Below are positions 32,993 to 42,179 of a stretch of DNA of 64,000 nucleotides, in pieces. The stretch spans positions 2,856,001 through 2,920,000 of the forward strand of contig NZ_JAUTAU010000001.1 of assembly GCF_030818775.1 (NCBI RefSeq). Direction: 5' to 3'. Both the position numbers and the translations under genes were made by a program. Within the stretch, counting starts at the first letter, position 1. The number at the start of each line of letters is the position of its first letter. Origin of the DNA: Bacillus sp. SORGH_AS_0510 (lineage in GTDB: Bacteria; Bacillota; Bacilli; Bacillales; Cytobacillaceae). The notes below the pieces were generated by a model. It was not told the origin of the DNA, did not search any database, and saw only the letters and a program-made list of their open reading frames with translations.

Positions 32993-33772
32993 TTACTCAT
33001 TATGCATAAAATTCTGGCTTTCCAAGTATTTTAGGACAGTCTGCGAAAACTCGTGATGAGATTCTTTCGTATACTTGGCCATGGTATAGATTTGTGCTAG
33101 ATTTTTTAAGCCTAAACGTTCTGTCATTTCTTTTAGTCTAGGGACGTCCATGTAGCGTTTCCAGCCTTTTTCATCTCTTTCTTTGTAGATTTCTAGAATA
33201 TCTTCATCTGAATAATCACGATACTGGTCATAGTGAACAAGCCCATGTCTTGGCAGTCGATCACGCGGAGCAGGGTTTTCTGCGGGGTAACCCAATGAAT
33301 AGCCTACAACGGGTACGACATTTGGTGGTAAGTTTAGCAATTCTCCAATTTGATCGCAATTGGCTAGTGTTGAGCCCATATAGCAGATGCCTAGTCCTGC
33401 ATTTTCTGCTGCTAAAGCACAGTTTTGAGCTGCTAACGTCGCATCAATGGCACCGATCATAAAGCTCATGAAATTATCAAATTGTACGGGTGCGTCATTC
33501 AGCTCAAGCCACTTTCTCATTCGATTAAAGTCAGCACAAAAAGTTAATAGTATAGGTGCATCCACTACCATCGATTGATCCATATGTGCAGAGTATAATT
33601 TTTTCTTCAATTCTTTGTCTTTAGTGACGATAATCGAATAGGATTGCATATTACCACTTGAAGAAGCACGAATACCTGCATCTAATATTTGGTCCAGCAT
33701 TTCTTGGCTTACTTCCCTATCTTCATATTCTCGGATGGACCTGTGCCCGTGGATAACATCATTAAATTCCAA
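32993..33772 (-). CDS. Nitroreductase-family FMN oxidoreductase
   Basis: A 259-residue protein starting at TTG 33772, eight bases after AGGAG (an in-frame GTG sits at 33781). The family pattern is visible: HGHRSIREYEDREVS (FMN phosphate-binding arginines), ASSSGNMQSYSIIVTK, ALAAENAGLGICYMG, and VPVVGYSLGYPAENPAPRDR. These are flavin enzymes reducing nitro compounds or flavins with NAD(P)H. The size and C-terminal extension fit the NfsA/NfrA group. It is monocistronic, and its physiological substrate is unknown. Confidence 0.87.
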   Translation of the reverse strand: MEFNDVIHGHRSIREYEDREVSQEMLDQILDAGIRASSSGNMQSYSIIVTKDKELKKKLYSAHMDQSMVVDAPILLTFCADFNRMRKWLELNDAPVQFDNFMSFMIGAIDATLAAQNCALAAENAGLGICYMGSTLANCDQIGELLNLPPNVVPVVGYSLGYPAENPAPRDRLPRHGLVHYDQYRDYSDEDILEIYKERDEKGWKRYMDVPRLKEMTERLGLKNLAQIYTMAKYTKESHHEFSQTVLKYLESQNFMHNE

Positions 33773-33899
33773 TGCCCTCACTCCTTTTTTTATCTTACTT
33801 TAGCAAACCATTAACATAAAATCTACTATCAATAAAGGAGGATAATAGTGAGTTCTTAAAGAATTTAATGTAAGGATTATATTAATAGAGGTGAAATTC

Positions 33900-34727
33900 A
33901 TGTTAACACGAGAAGAATTAGCTGCCATAAAAGAACTTCAGGCGGTTTGCGAGAAAGATGGCGGTTTTGATCTGAAACTTAATTTTGATATGCTTGAAAA
34001 TAGAACTGGACAGGAAAAGGAAGACTTTTTTCATTATGAGCATAACAAGCTTGTTGGTTTCCTTGCCAGTTATGACTTTGGTAATAAAGTAGAGCTCTGC
34101 GGGATGGTTCATCCCGATTATCGCAGAAAAGGAATTTTTACTAAATTACTAGAACAGGGAATTGAAGATACTAAAAGGCGCAATATTAACAAGGTTTTAT
34201 TGAATGCCCCAACCTCTTCTCAATCGGCGAAGCAGTTTTTATCGACGATTCCTTGTTCCTTTTACGTAGCAGAATACCAAATGAAATGGCATCAAACGGA
34301 GCTTACCGAGGATCCTTCTGTTAGTCTGAGGCCCTCAACCACAGCAGAGGATTTCGAAGCAGAAATACAGCTGGAGGTGTCAGCGTTTGGTTTTGATGAG
34401 GACGAAGCACGTAAATTCAATCAGCAAATTAGGGAAAACGGAAGAGAGAAAAACCTTATTATTGAAGCAGATGGAAAAACTGCTGGAAAAATTCGTGTGG
34501 ATGAAGCCGACGGAGAAGCATGGATTTATGGCTTTGCTGTGTTTCCAGAATTACAGGGTAAAGGAATTGGGAGAAAGGCATTAACCAAAGTTGTTAAAGC
34601 AGAATCCCAAAAAGGGCTTTCCGTTTATCTCGAAGTCGAAGCCAAAAATGCACACGCCTTAAAGCTGTATGAATCATGCGGTTTTAGAAGCTACCACTCG
34701 CAGGATTACTATAAATATAAATTTTAA
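33900..34727 (+). CDS. Tandem-domain GNAT acetyltransferase
   Basis: A 275-residue protein starting at ATG 33900, six bases after GAGGTG. It holds two GNAT folds. The first (residues about 10-135) has the acetyl-CoA loop in MVHPDYRRKGIFTKLLEQG. The second (about 140-275) has VFPELQGKGIGRKALTKVV, with Q/R-x-x-G-x-G/A intact, and a C-terminal LYESCGFRSYHSQDYYKY. Tandem GNATs of this length acetylate small molecules or peptides; the substrate cannot be told. It stands alone, 74 bases ahead of the acetamidase gene on the same strand. Confidence 0.85.
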   Translation: MLTREELAAIKELQAVCEKDGGFDLKLNFDMLENRTGQEKEDFFHYEHNKLVGFLASYDFGNKVELCGMVHPDYRRKGIFTKLLEQGIEDTKRRNINKVLLNAPTSSQSAKQFLSTIPCSFYVAEYQMKWHQTELTEDPSVSLRPSTTAEDFEAEIQLEVSAFGFDEDEARKFNQQIRENGREKNLIIEADGKTAGKIRVDEADGEAWIYGFAVFPELQGKGIGRKALTKVVKAESQKGLSVYLEVEAKNAHALKLYESCGFRSYHSQDYYKYKF

Positions 34728-34801
34728 TTTATACTTTGATTGTCTACTAATGTTATATTAATATTATAAATATTACAAATTCACACTGGAGATGGACATC
34801 G

Positions 34802-35737
34802 ATGTTACATAAACTAGACTTAAAATCCGAGAACCTGCACGGGTCCTTTAGTAAAGACTATCAACCCATTTTAACAATTGATTCTGGGGATAGCTTACAA
34901 GTGACTACTCCAGATATTGAGTGGGGATATTCGAGTTACAAAGATAAAGAAAGAGTAGTTTTTGAATCGGCTGTAAAGGAAGATGATCGTAGACATCCGA
35001 TGATTGGTCCTATCGCCATTCGTGGGGCAAAGCCTGGAATGGTACTTGAAGTAAAATTAAATGATGTCGTGCCAGGCTGGTATGGACGTAATTGGGCTGG
35101 CGGATTCAAAAATTGGCAGAATGATAGTGTTGGATTGTCTGAATCAGAAAGAATTCAGGTAGATTGGGAGTTAAATGCAACCACGATGACCGGTACTGCT
35201 CAAATAGGCGGAAAACAATTTCACGTTGGCCTTGATCCTTTCATTGGATTAATGGGTGTCGCTCCTTCTGAACCTGGTGTACATGTCACCTCCCCTCCCC
35301 GCTATTGCGGTGGGAATATTGATTGTAAGGAATTGGTTAAAGGCAGCACCCTGTATTTGCCGATTGGCGTAGAAGGTGCATTATTTTCAATTGGGGATGG
35401 ACATGCACTTCAAGGTGATGGAGAGGTTTCCGGTACAGCAATTGAGTGTCCGATGGACCTAGTTGATGTGACTTTAATTGTTAGAGACGATTTATCGTTG
35501 AACATGCCTCGAGCAAAGACCCCAACTGGTTGGATTACCTTTGGGTTTGATGAAGATTTAAACGTGGCCGCTGCCACTGCTTTACATGATATGGTTAAGC
35601 TCATCCAAGAATTTTATGGAATAGAAAAGGTCGAAGCGATGGCCCTTGCTAGTGTAGCTGTTGACCTCCGAATTACACAAGTAGTCAATGGTGTAAAGGG
35701 TGTACATGCTGTTCTTCCTCATGGAGCGATTCGTTAA
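34802..35737 (+). CDS. Acetamidase/formamidase family amidohydrolase
   Basis: A 311-residue protein of the FmdA/AmdA family, which hydrolyses short amides such as formamide or acetamide to ammonia and the acid. Visible family blocks are ESAVKEDDRRHPMIGPIAIR, GAKPGMVLEVKLNDVVPG, PFIGLMGVAPSEPGVHVTSP, CGGNIDCKELVKGSTLYLP, and GDGHALQGDGEVSGTAIE. The start ATG follows GGAG at ten bases. If the product is formate it could feed the formate dehydrogenase encoded 8 kb away, but nothing links the two directly. It is followed by 745 bases without a gene. Confidence 0.88.
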   Translation: MLHKLDLKSENLHGSFSKDYQPILTIDSGDSLQVTTPDIEWGYSSYKDKERVVFESAVKEDDRRHPMIGPIAIRGAKPGMVLEVKLNDVVPGWYGRNWAGGFKNWQNDSVGLSESERIQVDWELNATTMTGTAQIGGKQFHVGLDPFIGLMGVAPSEPGVHVTSPPRYCGGNIDCKELVKGSTLYLPIGVEGALFSIGDGHALQGDGEVSGTAIECPMDLVDVTLIVRDDLSLNMPRAKTPTGWITFGFDEDLNVAAATALHDMVKLIQEFYGIEKVEAMALASVAVDLRITQVVNGVKGVHAVLPHGAIR

Positions 35738-35865
35738 AGAGATTATATAAAAAACACTTCGGAATGCAGAGTAACGGGGTTACTTGTGAGGTGCAAAACG
35801 TTAGTTCACATTCCTAATCAAATGGCAAATCAAATAAATTTCACATCACAATTCACAGTCTAAAG

Positions 35866-35896
35866 TGCATAGAGATTTCAATCTCTATGCATTTTT
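35866..35896 (+). terminator. Terminator downstream of the acetamidase gene
   Basis: TGCATAGAGA and TCTCTATGCA form a perfect 10-bp stem, followed by TTTTTG. It lies about 130 bases past the stop codon. Confidence 0.75.
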
Positions 35897-35967
35897 GTAT
35901 TATCTTTATTCATGTGACGCACCTGTAAGTTGTACAAATTCATTTAACGCTAAAACGGGGTTTGATA

Positions 35968-36120
35968 AATAAGCGGAGAAATTCCTCTTATTTAGTGATT
36001 TTGAGTAAAAAAAGCTAAAATAGAGGGATAAATTCCGCCTATTGAATCAAAAAATGCAAATATGAGAGATTATTCTTTGCAGCTCCATTCTTAAATTAAG
36101 CGGAAAATCTCCTCTTATTT
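35968..36120. repeat. Three degenerate copies of an AATAAGCGGA-N-TCCTCTTATT element
   Basis: Copies lie at 35968-35993 (AATAAGCGGAGAAATTCCTC core), at 36019-36043 in inverted orientation (AATAGAGGGATAAATTCCGC core), and at 36095-36120 (ATTAAGCGGAAAATCTCCTC core). Each is an imperfect palindrome with AATARG and CTTATT ends. A fourth, weaker version lies near 36060-36080. Confidence 0.55.
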
Positions 36121-36269
36121 CCCCCTTGCTGAGCAATCGATTAAGGAAAAGACATCTTATTTAAATGGGGATTGTGTTTAATTCAAAAATCCAATCCAAA
36201 AGAACCTCATTTTGACGCATCACGGTGAACCGTCACAAGTAAGGGAGGTTTAATAAAATCAAAATAAAG

Positions 36270-36296
36270 AAACTCGCCAAATACTATGGCGAGTTT
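36270..36296 (-). terminator. Terminator downstream of the FtsZ-like gene
   Basis: AAACTCGCCA and TGGCGAGTTT form a perfect 10-bp stem. On the minus strand it is followed by CTTTATTTTG. It is 187 bases past the FtsZ-like stop codon. Confidence 0.6.
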
Positions 36297-36482
36297 AACT
36301 CTTTATTAAACCGATACGATTGTCTTTTCGGCACGTCTTTTAAAAAAAGCATCTCAAAACGGAACCCATTAGAATTACTCACGTGCAATTTCCTATGTGT
36401 TTTACAATGTTTGCACATCTAAAGTTAACCAGTTAAATGTATTGACCAAGGTGTTTCTTGTTATTCAATGGTTTCATTAAGC

Positions 36483-37592
36483 TTATTTCTGATATTTATT
36501 TAACTTAGAACCTAAAGATACATTATTTCGCTCTATTTTTTTAAGTTTTAAATTGGATGCCCAACTGATTCGAGATTCATATTTTTGCGTGTGTTCCTTA
36601 TTAACAAGATTCTGCAATCTCTCTTTGTTTTTTTCTAGAGGTTCTTCAAGAGTAGACAATCGACGAGTTGGAAACGGTAGTCCAGCTAGAATGGTTGTAA
36701 TAGTGGGATCCGTTTCTGAGATATAGGTTCCTTCGAATAATTGTAGCGGTTCTCCAACCCTTTCGAAGATGGAAGGTACATTTATGAGTTTTGAAATATT
36801 CTCCGGTCCTTCATAAATGAGTCCTGCCCGAATAACTCCTTTTGATTCAACCGGGCAGAAGATGGAGTTCCCCCATGAGATTTGTACTTTTCCTGAGACA
36901 TCAGAGGTCGTTTTCGCGTCCGTAATTGCAGCAGAAGAGATAATCGTTACACCTCTTGTTCCCAATATATTCATCAAATCGGTTTCATCGAAGTTCCCAT
37001 AAAAAGAACTCTTTTTAGTGATTTTCAGGAGATGACTAATCGCTTCCATCGTTTGATGATTTGCAGAAAGATATATTTCGTGTTTACTAGATTGTGGCTT
37101 CTGTTTGCGCATCTGATCATTGTCTACCAGGAATAGGGAAGATATCCCCTCAATTTTTGAAAGTTCTTCAATACACTCTGCTGTATTGATTCTATTTCCC
37201 GCTAATACGTTTCGTTCAGGAATAATAGCAATAGCCCCTATCTTAATTCCAGGTAACTGGTCAATTAATAAGTCAATCAAAAAAGGACTCATTCCAGATC
37301 CTGTACCACCGTCCGTTGAAAAAGCAAGTAATAATAGCTTTATATTCTTAAAAGAATGGCTAATAAAATCGATCAACTCTTGATAATGTTCTTTAACAGC
37401 ACTTATTCCTAATGACCTTTCTTGACCGGCACCATTATAGCCCGGAACAAAATATTTCCTTTCTACCCTGGTATTTACGGCACCATCCTGTTGATTAGTA
37501 TTGATCAGTGCTGTCTGAAAACCTAAGGCTGATGCGATTTCCGCTATATTTCCACCTGCTTGACCCACGCCTAAGATTCCAATCGATTTCAA
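36483..37592 (-). CDS. Divergent FtsZ/tubulin-family GTPase
   Basis: A 369-residue protein starting at TTG 37592, six bases after GAGGAGGAG (TTG 37595 is also possible). The N-terminus IGILGVGQAGGNIAEIA is the FtsZ/tubulin nucleotide-binding opening. The tubulin signature appears as FSTDGGTGSGMSP (about 93-105), with Asp in place of the first Gly. The T7 loop NFDETDLMNILG (about 203) keeps the N-x-D-x-x-D catalytic pattern. It has no typical FtsZ C-terminal tail for FtsA/SepF binding; the end is basic (KLKKIERNNVSLGSKLNK). It is therefore a second, specialised FtsZ-like protein rather than the division FtsZ. It is monocistronic; its role in division, plasmid partition or membrane remodelling is unknown. 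Confidence 0.82.
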   Translation of the reverse strand: MKSIGILGVGQAGGNIAEIASALGFQTALINTNQQDGAVNTRVERKYFVPGYNGAGQERSLGISAVKEHYQELIDFISHSFKNIKLLLLAFSTDGGTGSGMSPFLIDLLIDQLPGIKIGAIAIIPERNVLAGNRINTAECIEELSKIEGISSLFLVDNDQMRKQKPQSSKHEIYLSANHQTMEAISHLLKITKKSSFYGNFDETDLMNILGTRGVTIISSAAITDAKTTSDVSGKVQISWGNSIFCPVESKGVIRAGLIYEGPENISKLINVPSIFERVGEPLQLFEGTYISETDPTITTILAGLPFPTRRLSTLEEPLEKNKERLQNLVNKEHTQKYESRISWASNLKLKKIERNNVSLGSKLNKYQK

Positions 37593-37702
37593 CAAAAACT
37601 CCTCCTCACCAGCATAAATAATTCCACCATAAAAAATGTAAAAGGACTTATTAAAAAAATAAACCTTATATAATTTTTACTGTTGTAAACTGCTGATTAT
37701 GC

Positions 37703-37730
37703 AAAAAAAATGACGAGAGTTTTCTCGTCA
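37703..37730 (-). terminator. Terminator of the histidine kinase gene
   Basis: TGACGAGA and TCTCGTCA (37711-37730) form a perfect 8-bp stem with loop AAAC, followed by eight Ts on the minus strand. It starts five bases past the stop. Confidence 0.85.
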
Positions 37731-37734
37731 CCTT

Positions 37735-39807
37735 TTAATATGTATACCTTATAAAAAAAGTAGTACCGTCTGGTCCTGTTTGAATATCAATCTTTGCTTG
37801 GTGCCTAGCAGCAATTGCGTAACAAACACCTAATCCAAGCCCGGTTCCCTTGTCTTTGGTGGTGAAGAATGGAGTCCCTAATTTTTCAAAAACATCCGGC
37901 TTGATTCCTTGACCTTGATCCTGAACAGCAAGGACGACATAACCGTCTTCCATGTACGTTTTGATCTTTAGGATCTTCCCTTCACTCATGGCCTCTAAGC
38001 CATTGCGGTAAAGATTGATGATTAACTGCCTTGTCTCATCCCGGTTCAACATAATTTCTGGAAGGTCATTCGTTTCAATCTCAATGTATTTATTTTGATT
38101 GAAGGCATCTACATGGATTAAGGGAGTCATATCGCTAATAATCGAATTTAAATTTAACTTCTGTAAATCAGATGACCTCGTATTACTCATAGAAAGAAAT
38201 TCTGAAATGATGTTGTTCGCACGGTCTAGTTCGTCAATCATGATATGTAAATAATTCTGATACCGCCCAAACTCATCCTCTCTTTCTAAAATCTGCAGAA
38301 AACCTCGGACGGTTGTCATTGGGTTTCTTATTTCATGGCTGATGCCCGCTGCCATTTGTGCGATTAGATCGAGTCCTGATAACCGTTTCAATTCTTTTTC
38401 ATATTTCTTTTTCTCAGTAATGTCTTTGATTAGGCTGCAAATTCCATCCCCGTACGGATAGACCACTATGTCAAACCATTTATCCGAGTAGGATGCATGG
38501 GTTTCAAAATGGGTGGGAATCCTGTCAGCCATTACCCGATGATATTCTTTATAAAAGACAGTATCTATGTAGCTAGGAAACTCTTCCCATATTACCTTCC
38601 CTATTACATCTTCAGGTGTTTTATTCATCGGAAGGTCCTGGTATTTATTAACATAAAGATATTTCCAATCTTTACTTAACACAATGAAACCATCTGTAAT
38701 ACTTTCTATGACATTGTGATTTTGCTCATTTGCCACTTCTAGTTCCTTTGTCCTCTTCTCATACATGCTTTCCAATTTATCCATGTACAGTAAGCTGTAT
38801 AAAGTAGATGCTGTTGCATCCACGATCGATTGTGCCAGCTGATGTTGCGATTCCGAGTAGACAAGAGGATCCTCTCCGGTATGAACCACTCCTAATATTC
38901 CTAAGACCTCCCCCATAGAAACAAGCGGAATTAAGAACAGGCCTTTTATTCCATACCTTTTACAAATTTCCTGATTTAACCTATCATCAACTGACGCATC
39001 TGGAATCAGTAAAGCTTTTTTGGTTTTCATAACCGCTTGAAGTACACTTTCATTACAAGGGCCCATTTTTTGAAAGGTTTCTTTCCACTCTGACGCTATT
39101 CCACTTCCAACCTTCACCTGGAGAATGTTTTTACCAGCTGTAGGGTCCAGCAGATGGACTCCCATATGATTGTTACTTAAAACCCTTCCTAAATAGTTGA
39201 AACATATATCAAGGCTGCTTTGCAATGTTGAACACATGGATAATTCGCGTGTGACATCAAGTAGCAGCTGCTTTTCTGAGATTAATTTTTCCTTTTCGGC
39301 TAAATTAAGCGCATTTCGTATGGCAACGGCCGCCATATTTACATAAGCCTCTACCGTTTGAATCTCTAATTCTGTTAAGTTCATTGGCTGCCCATAATCA
39401 AAAAGAAAGACAAGACCAAATAACTCCTGTTCAAACGAGATTGGAAGGGCTAACAACGATTTAATTTGGAATGCAGCCACGGCTGTAGGATCGGGGCGGT
39501 GATCCTTTGAGGTATCAGGAATATAGATTTTTTTTTGTGATTCAATGACTTCCCTTGCAAGTAAATCGATTTCTGTATCGATCACATGCATATCCAGTGT
39601 CCAGACATTAAGGTGTTTTGGTTTTCCAACATATCCCCGGAATGTTCCATCCTCTTGTGGTAAATAAATTCCAACCGCATCACATTGTACGATTTCCTCC
39701 GATATGGCCGTTGTTACCTGCTCCAACAGATCCCGTAGTTCAAGCTTCGTATTAATTAATTTGGTTATGTTTGCAAGACGAGAATATCTTGTTTGCTCCA
39801 TTGACAT
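37735..39807 (-). CDS. GAF-GAF-PAS sensor histidine kinase
   Basis: A 690-residue soluble protein starting at ATG 39807, nine bases after GGAG (ATG 39801 and 39822 are alternatives). Residues about 10-180 form a first GAF domain (AISEEIVQCDAVGIYLP); about 190-350 a second GAF (VLSNNHMGVHLLDP, GIKGLFLIPLVSMGEVLGIL); about 365-475 a PAS domain (ITDGFIVLSKDWKYLYVN); and about 485-555 the dimerisation helix with the phospho-acceptor His in AAGISHEIRNPMTTVRGFL. A C-terminal HATPase follows (GLEAMSEGK N-box region, QDQGQGIKPDVFEKLGTPFF, GTGLGLGV). No membrane segment is seen, so it senses a cytosolic ligand or redox state. No response regulator lies nearby. Confidence 0.9.
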   Translation of the reverse strand: MSMEQTRYSRLANITKLINTKLELRDLLEQVTTAISEEIVQCDAVGIYLPQEDGTFRGYVGKPKHLNVWTLDMHVIDTEIDLLAREVIESQKKIYIPDTSKDHRPDPTAVAAFQIKSLLALPISFEQELFGLVFLFDYGQPMNLTELEIQTVEAYVNMAAVAIRNALNLAEKEKLISEKQLLLDVTRELSMCSTLQSSLDICFNYLGRVLSNNHMGVHLLDPTAGKNILQVKVGSGIASEWKETFQKMGPCNESVLQAVMKTKKALLIPDASVDDRLNQEICKRYGIKGLFLIPLVSMGEVLGILGVVHTGEDPLVYSESQHQLAQSIVDATASTLYSLLYMDKLESMYEKRTKELEVANEQNHNVIESITDGFIVLSKDWKYLYVNKYQDLPMNKTPEDVIGKVIWEEFPSYIDTVFYKEYHRVMADRIPTHFETHASYSDKWFDIVVYPYGDGICSLIKDITEKKKYEKELKRLSGLDLIAQMAAGISHEIRNPMTTVRGFLQILEREDEFGRYQNYLHIMIDELDRANNIISEFLSMSNTRSSDLQKLNLNSIISDMTPLIHVDAFNQNKYIEIETNDLPEIMLNRDETRQLIINLYRNGLEAMSEGKILKIKTYMEDGYVVLAVQDQGQGIKPDVFEKLGTPFFTTKDKGTGLGLGVCYAIAARHQAKIDIQTGPDGTTFFIRYTY

Positions 39808-39975
39808 TTCCTTGTACTCCATTTCATTGGCATGCAGTGCTCAATTTATAAAAGACTCCATTCATTCCGCACAAATTCGACAAAATCTCTTAATATCTTT
39901 ATTTTACAATATGTACATGGGTTTGGTATACATAAATCCAAATTAATTTCCATTTTTATGTAAAAATAACTTCAA

Positions 39976-40024
39976 AAAAAAGACTCCTTAATAACAGCAT
40001 AATAATACGTGTTAATAGGAGCCC
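39976..40024 (-). terminator. Terminator of the threonine aldolase gene
   Basis: GGCTCCTATTAACA and TGTTATTAAGGAGTC (minus strand) form a long imperfect stem, followed by TTTTTTTT. Confidence 0.7.
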
Positions 40025-40042
40025 TTTTTAAATAAAAAGCCT

Positions 40043-41074
40043 TTACTTGCTTAACAGCTTATTAAAATCCTCTATAAACGCCTCGACCTGTTCTTCCTGA
40101 GTAGCCCATGAAGTGACAAGACGAATCGTTGAATGTCCTTCGTCTACTTTTTCCCACACATGAAAGGCATACTTCTTATCCAATTCAGCAATCAGAGAAT
40201 TAGGTAGAATGGGGAAGATTTGATTCGATGGAGAATCGATTAAAAACGGAATATTAGCCTTGCCAATTTCCTCTCTTAATCTACCTGCCAACTTATTAGC
40301 ATGCATAGCTAAATCAAAGAACAGATTATCCCGGAAAAGCTCAAGGAACTGAATACCTAGGACTCTACCTTTAGCAAGCAACCCGCCCTTTTGCTTGATA
40401 TGGTAGCGAAAATCCTCCTTAAGAGAGTCTTTGCAAATCACTAATGCCTCCCCCATAAGCGCTCCATTCTTTGTTCCGCCAATATAAAAAGCATCAACAA
40501 GTCCTGGTAGATCGCTCAATTCCAAGTCATTTTCATCTGAGCATAAAGCTGACCCTAGTCTTGCGCCATCCATATATAAAATGAGATTGTTTTCATGGCA
40601 AACATCTCGTAATTCCTCGAGTTCTTTTTTTGTATAAACGGAGCCTATTTCAGTAGAATTTGATATGTACACAAGCTTTGGCTTTACCATGTGCTCATCA
40701 GGATGTCCCTCTAATACAGCCTTCACATGATCAGGAATCAATTTTCCATCTACACCTTCAATGGAAATGATTTTGTGGCCAGTTGCTTCAATCGCACCGG
40801 TTTCATGCCCTAATATATGGCCGGAACTTACGGCCATAGCCGCCTCATGTGGTCTTAAAAAAGCAGATATGGCAGTCAGATTTGTTTGTGTACCCCCTGA
40901 TAATAGGTGGATATCCACATCCGACCGTCCCATTTTTTTCTTTAACAAATCAATTGCCTGCTGCGAAAATTGATCTTCGCCGTAGCCATCCGCCTGGATA
41001 AGGTTGGATTCAAGTAATGCATTCAAGATTCTAGGATGTGCGCCTTCACTATAGTCGTTCTTAAAGCTGTACAT
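40043..41074 (-). CDS. Low-specificity threonine aldolase (PLP, beta-eliminating lyase family)
   Basis: A 343-residue protein. PLP fold-type I aldolase splitting L-threonine or allo-threonine to glycine and acetaldehyde. The PLP-binding lysine is in FYIGGTKNGALMGEALV (about 203). Also visible are DVDIHLLSGGTQTNLTAI, GHETGAIEATGHK, and LYMDGARLGSALC with the cofactor Asp. The start ATG follows GGAGG by seven bases. It is monocistronic with its own terminator. Confidence 0.9.
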   Translation of the reverse strand: MYSFKNDYSEGAHPRILNALLESNLIQADGYGEDQFSQQAIDLLKKKMGRSDVDIHLLSGGTQTNLTAISAFLRPHEAAMAVSSGHILGHETGAIEATGHKIISIEGVDGKLIPDHVKAVLEGHPDEHMVKPKLVYISNSTEIGSVYTKKELEELRDVCHENNLILYMDGARLGSALCSDENDLELSDLPGLVDAFYIGGTKNGALMGEALVICKDSLKEDFRYHIKQKGGLLAKGRVLGIQFLELFRDNLFFDLAMHANKLAGRLREEIGKANIPFLIDSPSNQIFPILPNSLIAELDKKYAFHVWEKVDEGHSTIRLVTSWATQEEQVEAFIEDFNKLLSK

Positions 41075-41216
41075 ATTGTTGCCTCCATTTTATTTTCAAG
41101 AATTGTTTCTATTTTTTATCCTACCATATCTGTTATTGATTCCTACAATATAATGTTCCCCCATTAGGCACCAAATTCAATGTAAAATTACACTTTTCTA
41201 TCGAATTTTACGATTT

Positions 41217-41306
41217 ATCAGCGAATTTCAAGCATTTATCAGCGAATAATAAAATATATCAGCGAATCTATGTTTTTATCAGCGAATTTGAGATTTTATC
41301 AGCAAA
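41217..41306. repeat. Five direct repeats of TTTATCAGCGAA at 20-21-base spacing
   Basis: ATCAGCGAA occurs at 41217, 41238, 41258 and 41278, and as ATCAGCAAA at 41298. Spacings are 21, 20, 20 and 20, close to two turns of DNA. The core is extended to TTTATCAGCGAAT in most copies; the remaining bases of each unit vary. It fills the middle of the 343-base gap between the threonine aldolase and GNAT genes, where no other feature was found. This looks like a spaced protein-binding array or a decayed tandem repeat rather than CRISPR, since the variable parts are only about 8 bases. Confidence 0.75.
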
Positions 41307-41417
41307 TCAAATAATCAACAATTTTGTCGGCTCAAAAAGAATTTATTTAATTCTCGCATAACTCATTGTTTCCAAATCATTTATAAAAAATCATTATAAC
41401 TTCTCTAATCTCTATTA

Positions 41418-41984
41418 CTAATGATTGAAAGCCGCTACCTTAAATACTTCATTCACTTCCCACTCTTCTCGTAAAAGTCCCATCCTAATAGAGTCATAGT
41501 ATGTTCCATTATAATAACGGACCTTTCTAATCCTCGCTTCCAAGGTCATCCCAAGCTTTTCGCCCACCTTAATCATTCGTTTATTCCCTGACCAGGTGGT
41601 GTAACCTACCCGTACCAATGGTAAGGAATTAAATAAATGATTGATTAAAAGACGAAGGGCATGCGTGCCATACCCGCCGCTCCAATAGGTCGGATTATAG
41701 ATAACAATTCCCATCTCCAGCCAATTAGAAGGTTTATGCTCCCAATAATATCCTAGTGTGCCAATTACCTCACCAACCACTTCAATAACCCAGCGATCAT
41801 CTTGTTCAACAATAGCTTCTTTTTGACTTAAATATTCATCATAAGGTACATGCTTATGTTCAAAATAAGGTGCATCCCACTTTTTCCATTCAGGTGATTC
41901 TTCTTTATAAATCAAATCCCATAGTTTGGGCAAATCCTTTTCCATAATTGGGCGAATAACTAAATTATCAACTTTGTAATACAC
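41418..41984 (-). CDS. GNAT acetyltransferase, RimJ/RimL type
   Basis: A 188-residue protein starting at GTG 41984, five bases after GGAGGG. The single GNAT fold has LVIRPIMEKDLPKLWDLI at the N-terminus, the acetyl-CoA site in NPTYWSGGYGTHALRLLI (about 98-115), and VRVGYTTWSGNKRMIKVGEKLGM, typical of RimJ/RimL-like enzymes that acetylate protein N-termini or antibiotics and small amines. The C-terminus RKVRYYNGTYYDSIRMGLLREEW is a usual family ending. It is monocistronic; the substrate is unknown. Confidence 0.87.
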   Translation of the reverse strand: MYYKVDNLVIRPIMEKDLPKLWDLIYKEESPEWKKWDAPYFEHKHVPYDEYLSQKEAIVEQDDRWVIEVVGEVIGTLGYYWEHKPSNWLEMGIVIYNPTYWSGGYGTHALRLLINHLFNSLPLVRVGYTTWSGNKRMIKVGEKLGMTLEARIRKVRYYNGTYYDSIRMGLLREEWEVNEVFKVAAFNH

Positions 41985-42179
41985 AGGATCCCTCCGGTTT
42001 TGTTTACTTCTTTTTTATATTTCTCCATGAAAGATGTTTTTCCTTTTATTCGGAAAAGGACCATTCATTTTGGTCTTTAATGTTACTTAATTGGAATATG
42101 ATTTAATTAGAGTTTTTGAGGACTTTGCACTAGTTATTGATTATTGAGTTTAGTTTTAAATAGAATGGGAGGATTTCAC

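Larger units (their letters stand above)
35738..36482. other. 745-base intergenic region with repeats and two terminators
   Basis: It contains a plus-strand terminator (35866), three scraps of an imperfect palindromic repeat (35968, 36019, 36095), and a minus-strand terminator (36270). No open frame of protein-like composition was found. Confidence 0.5.
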
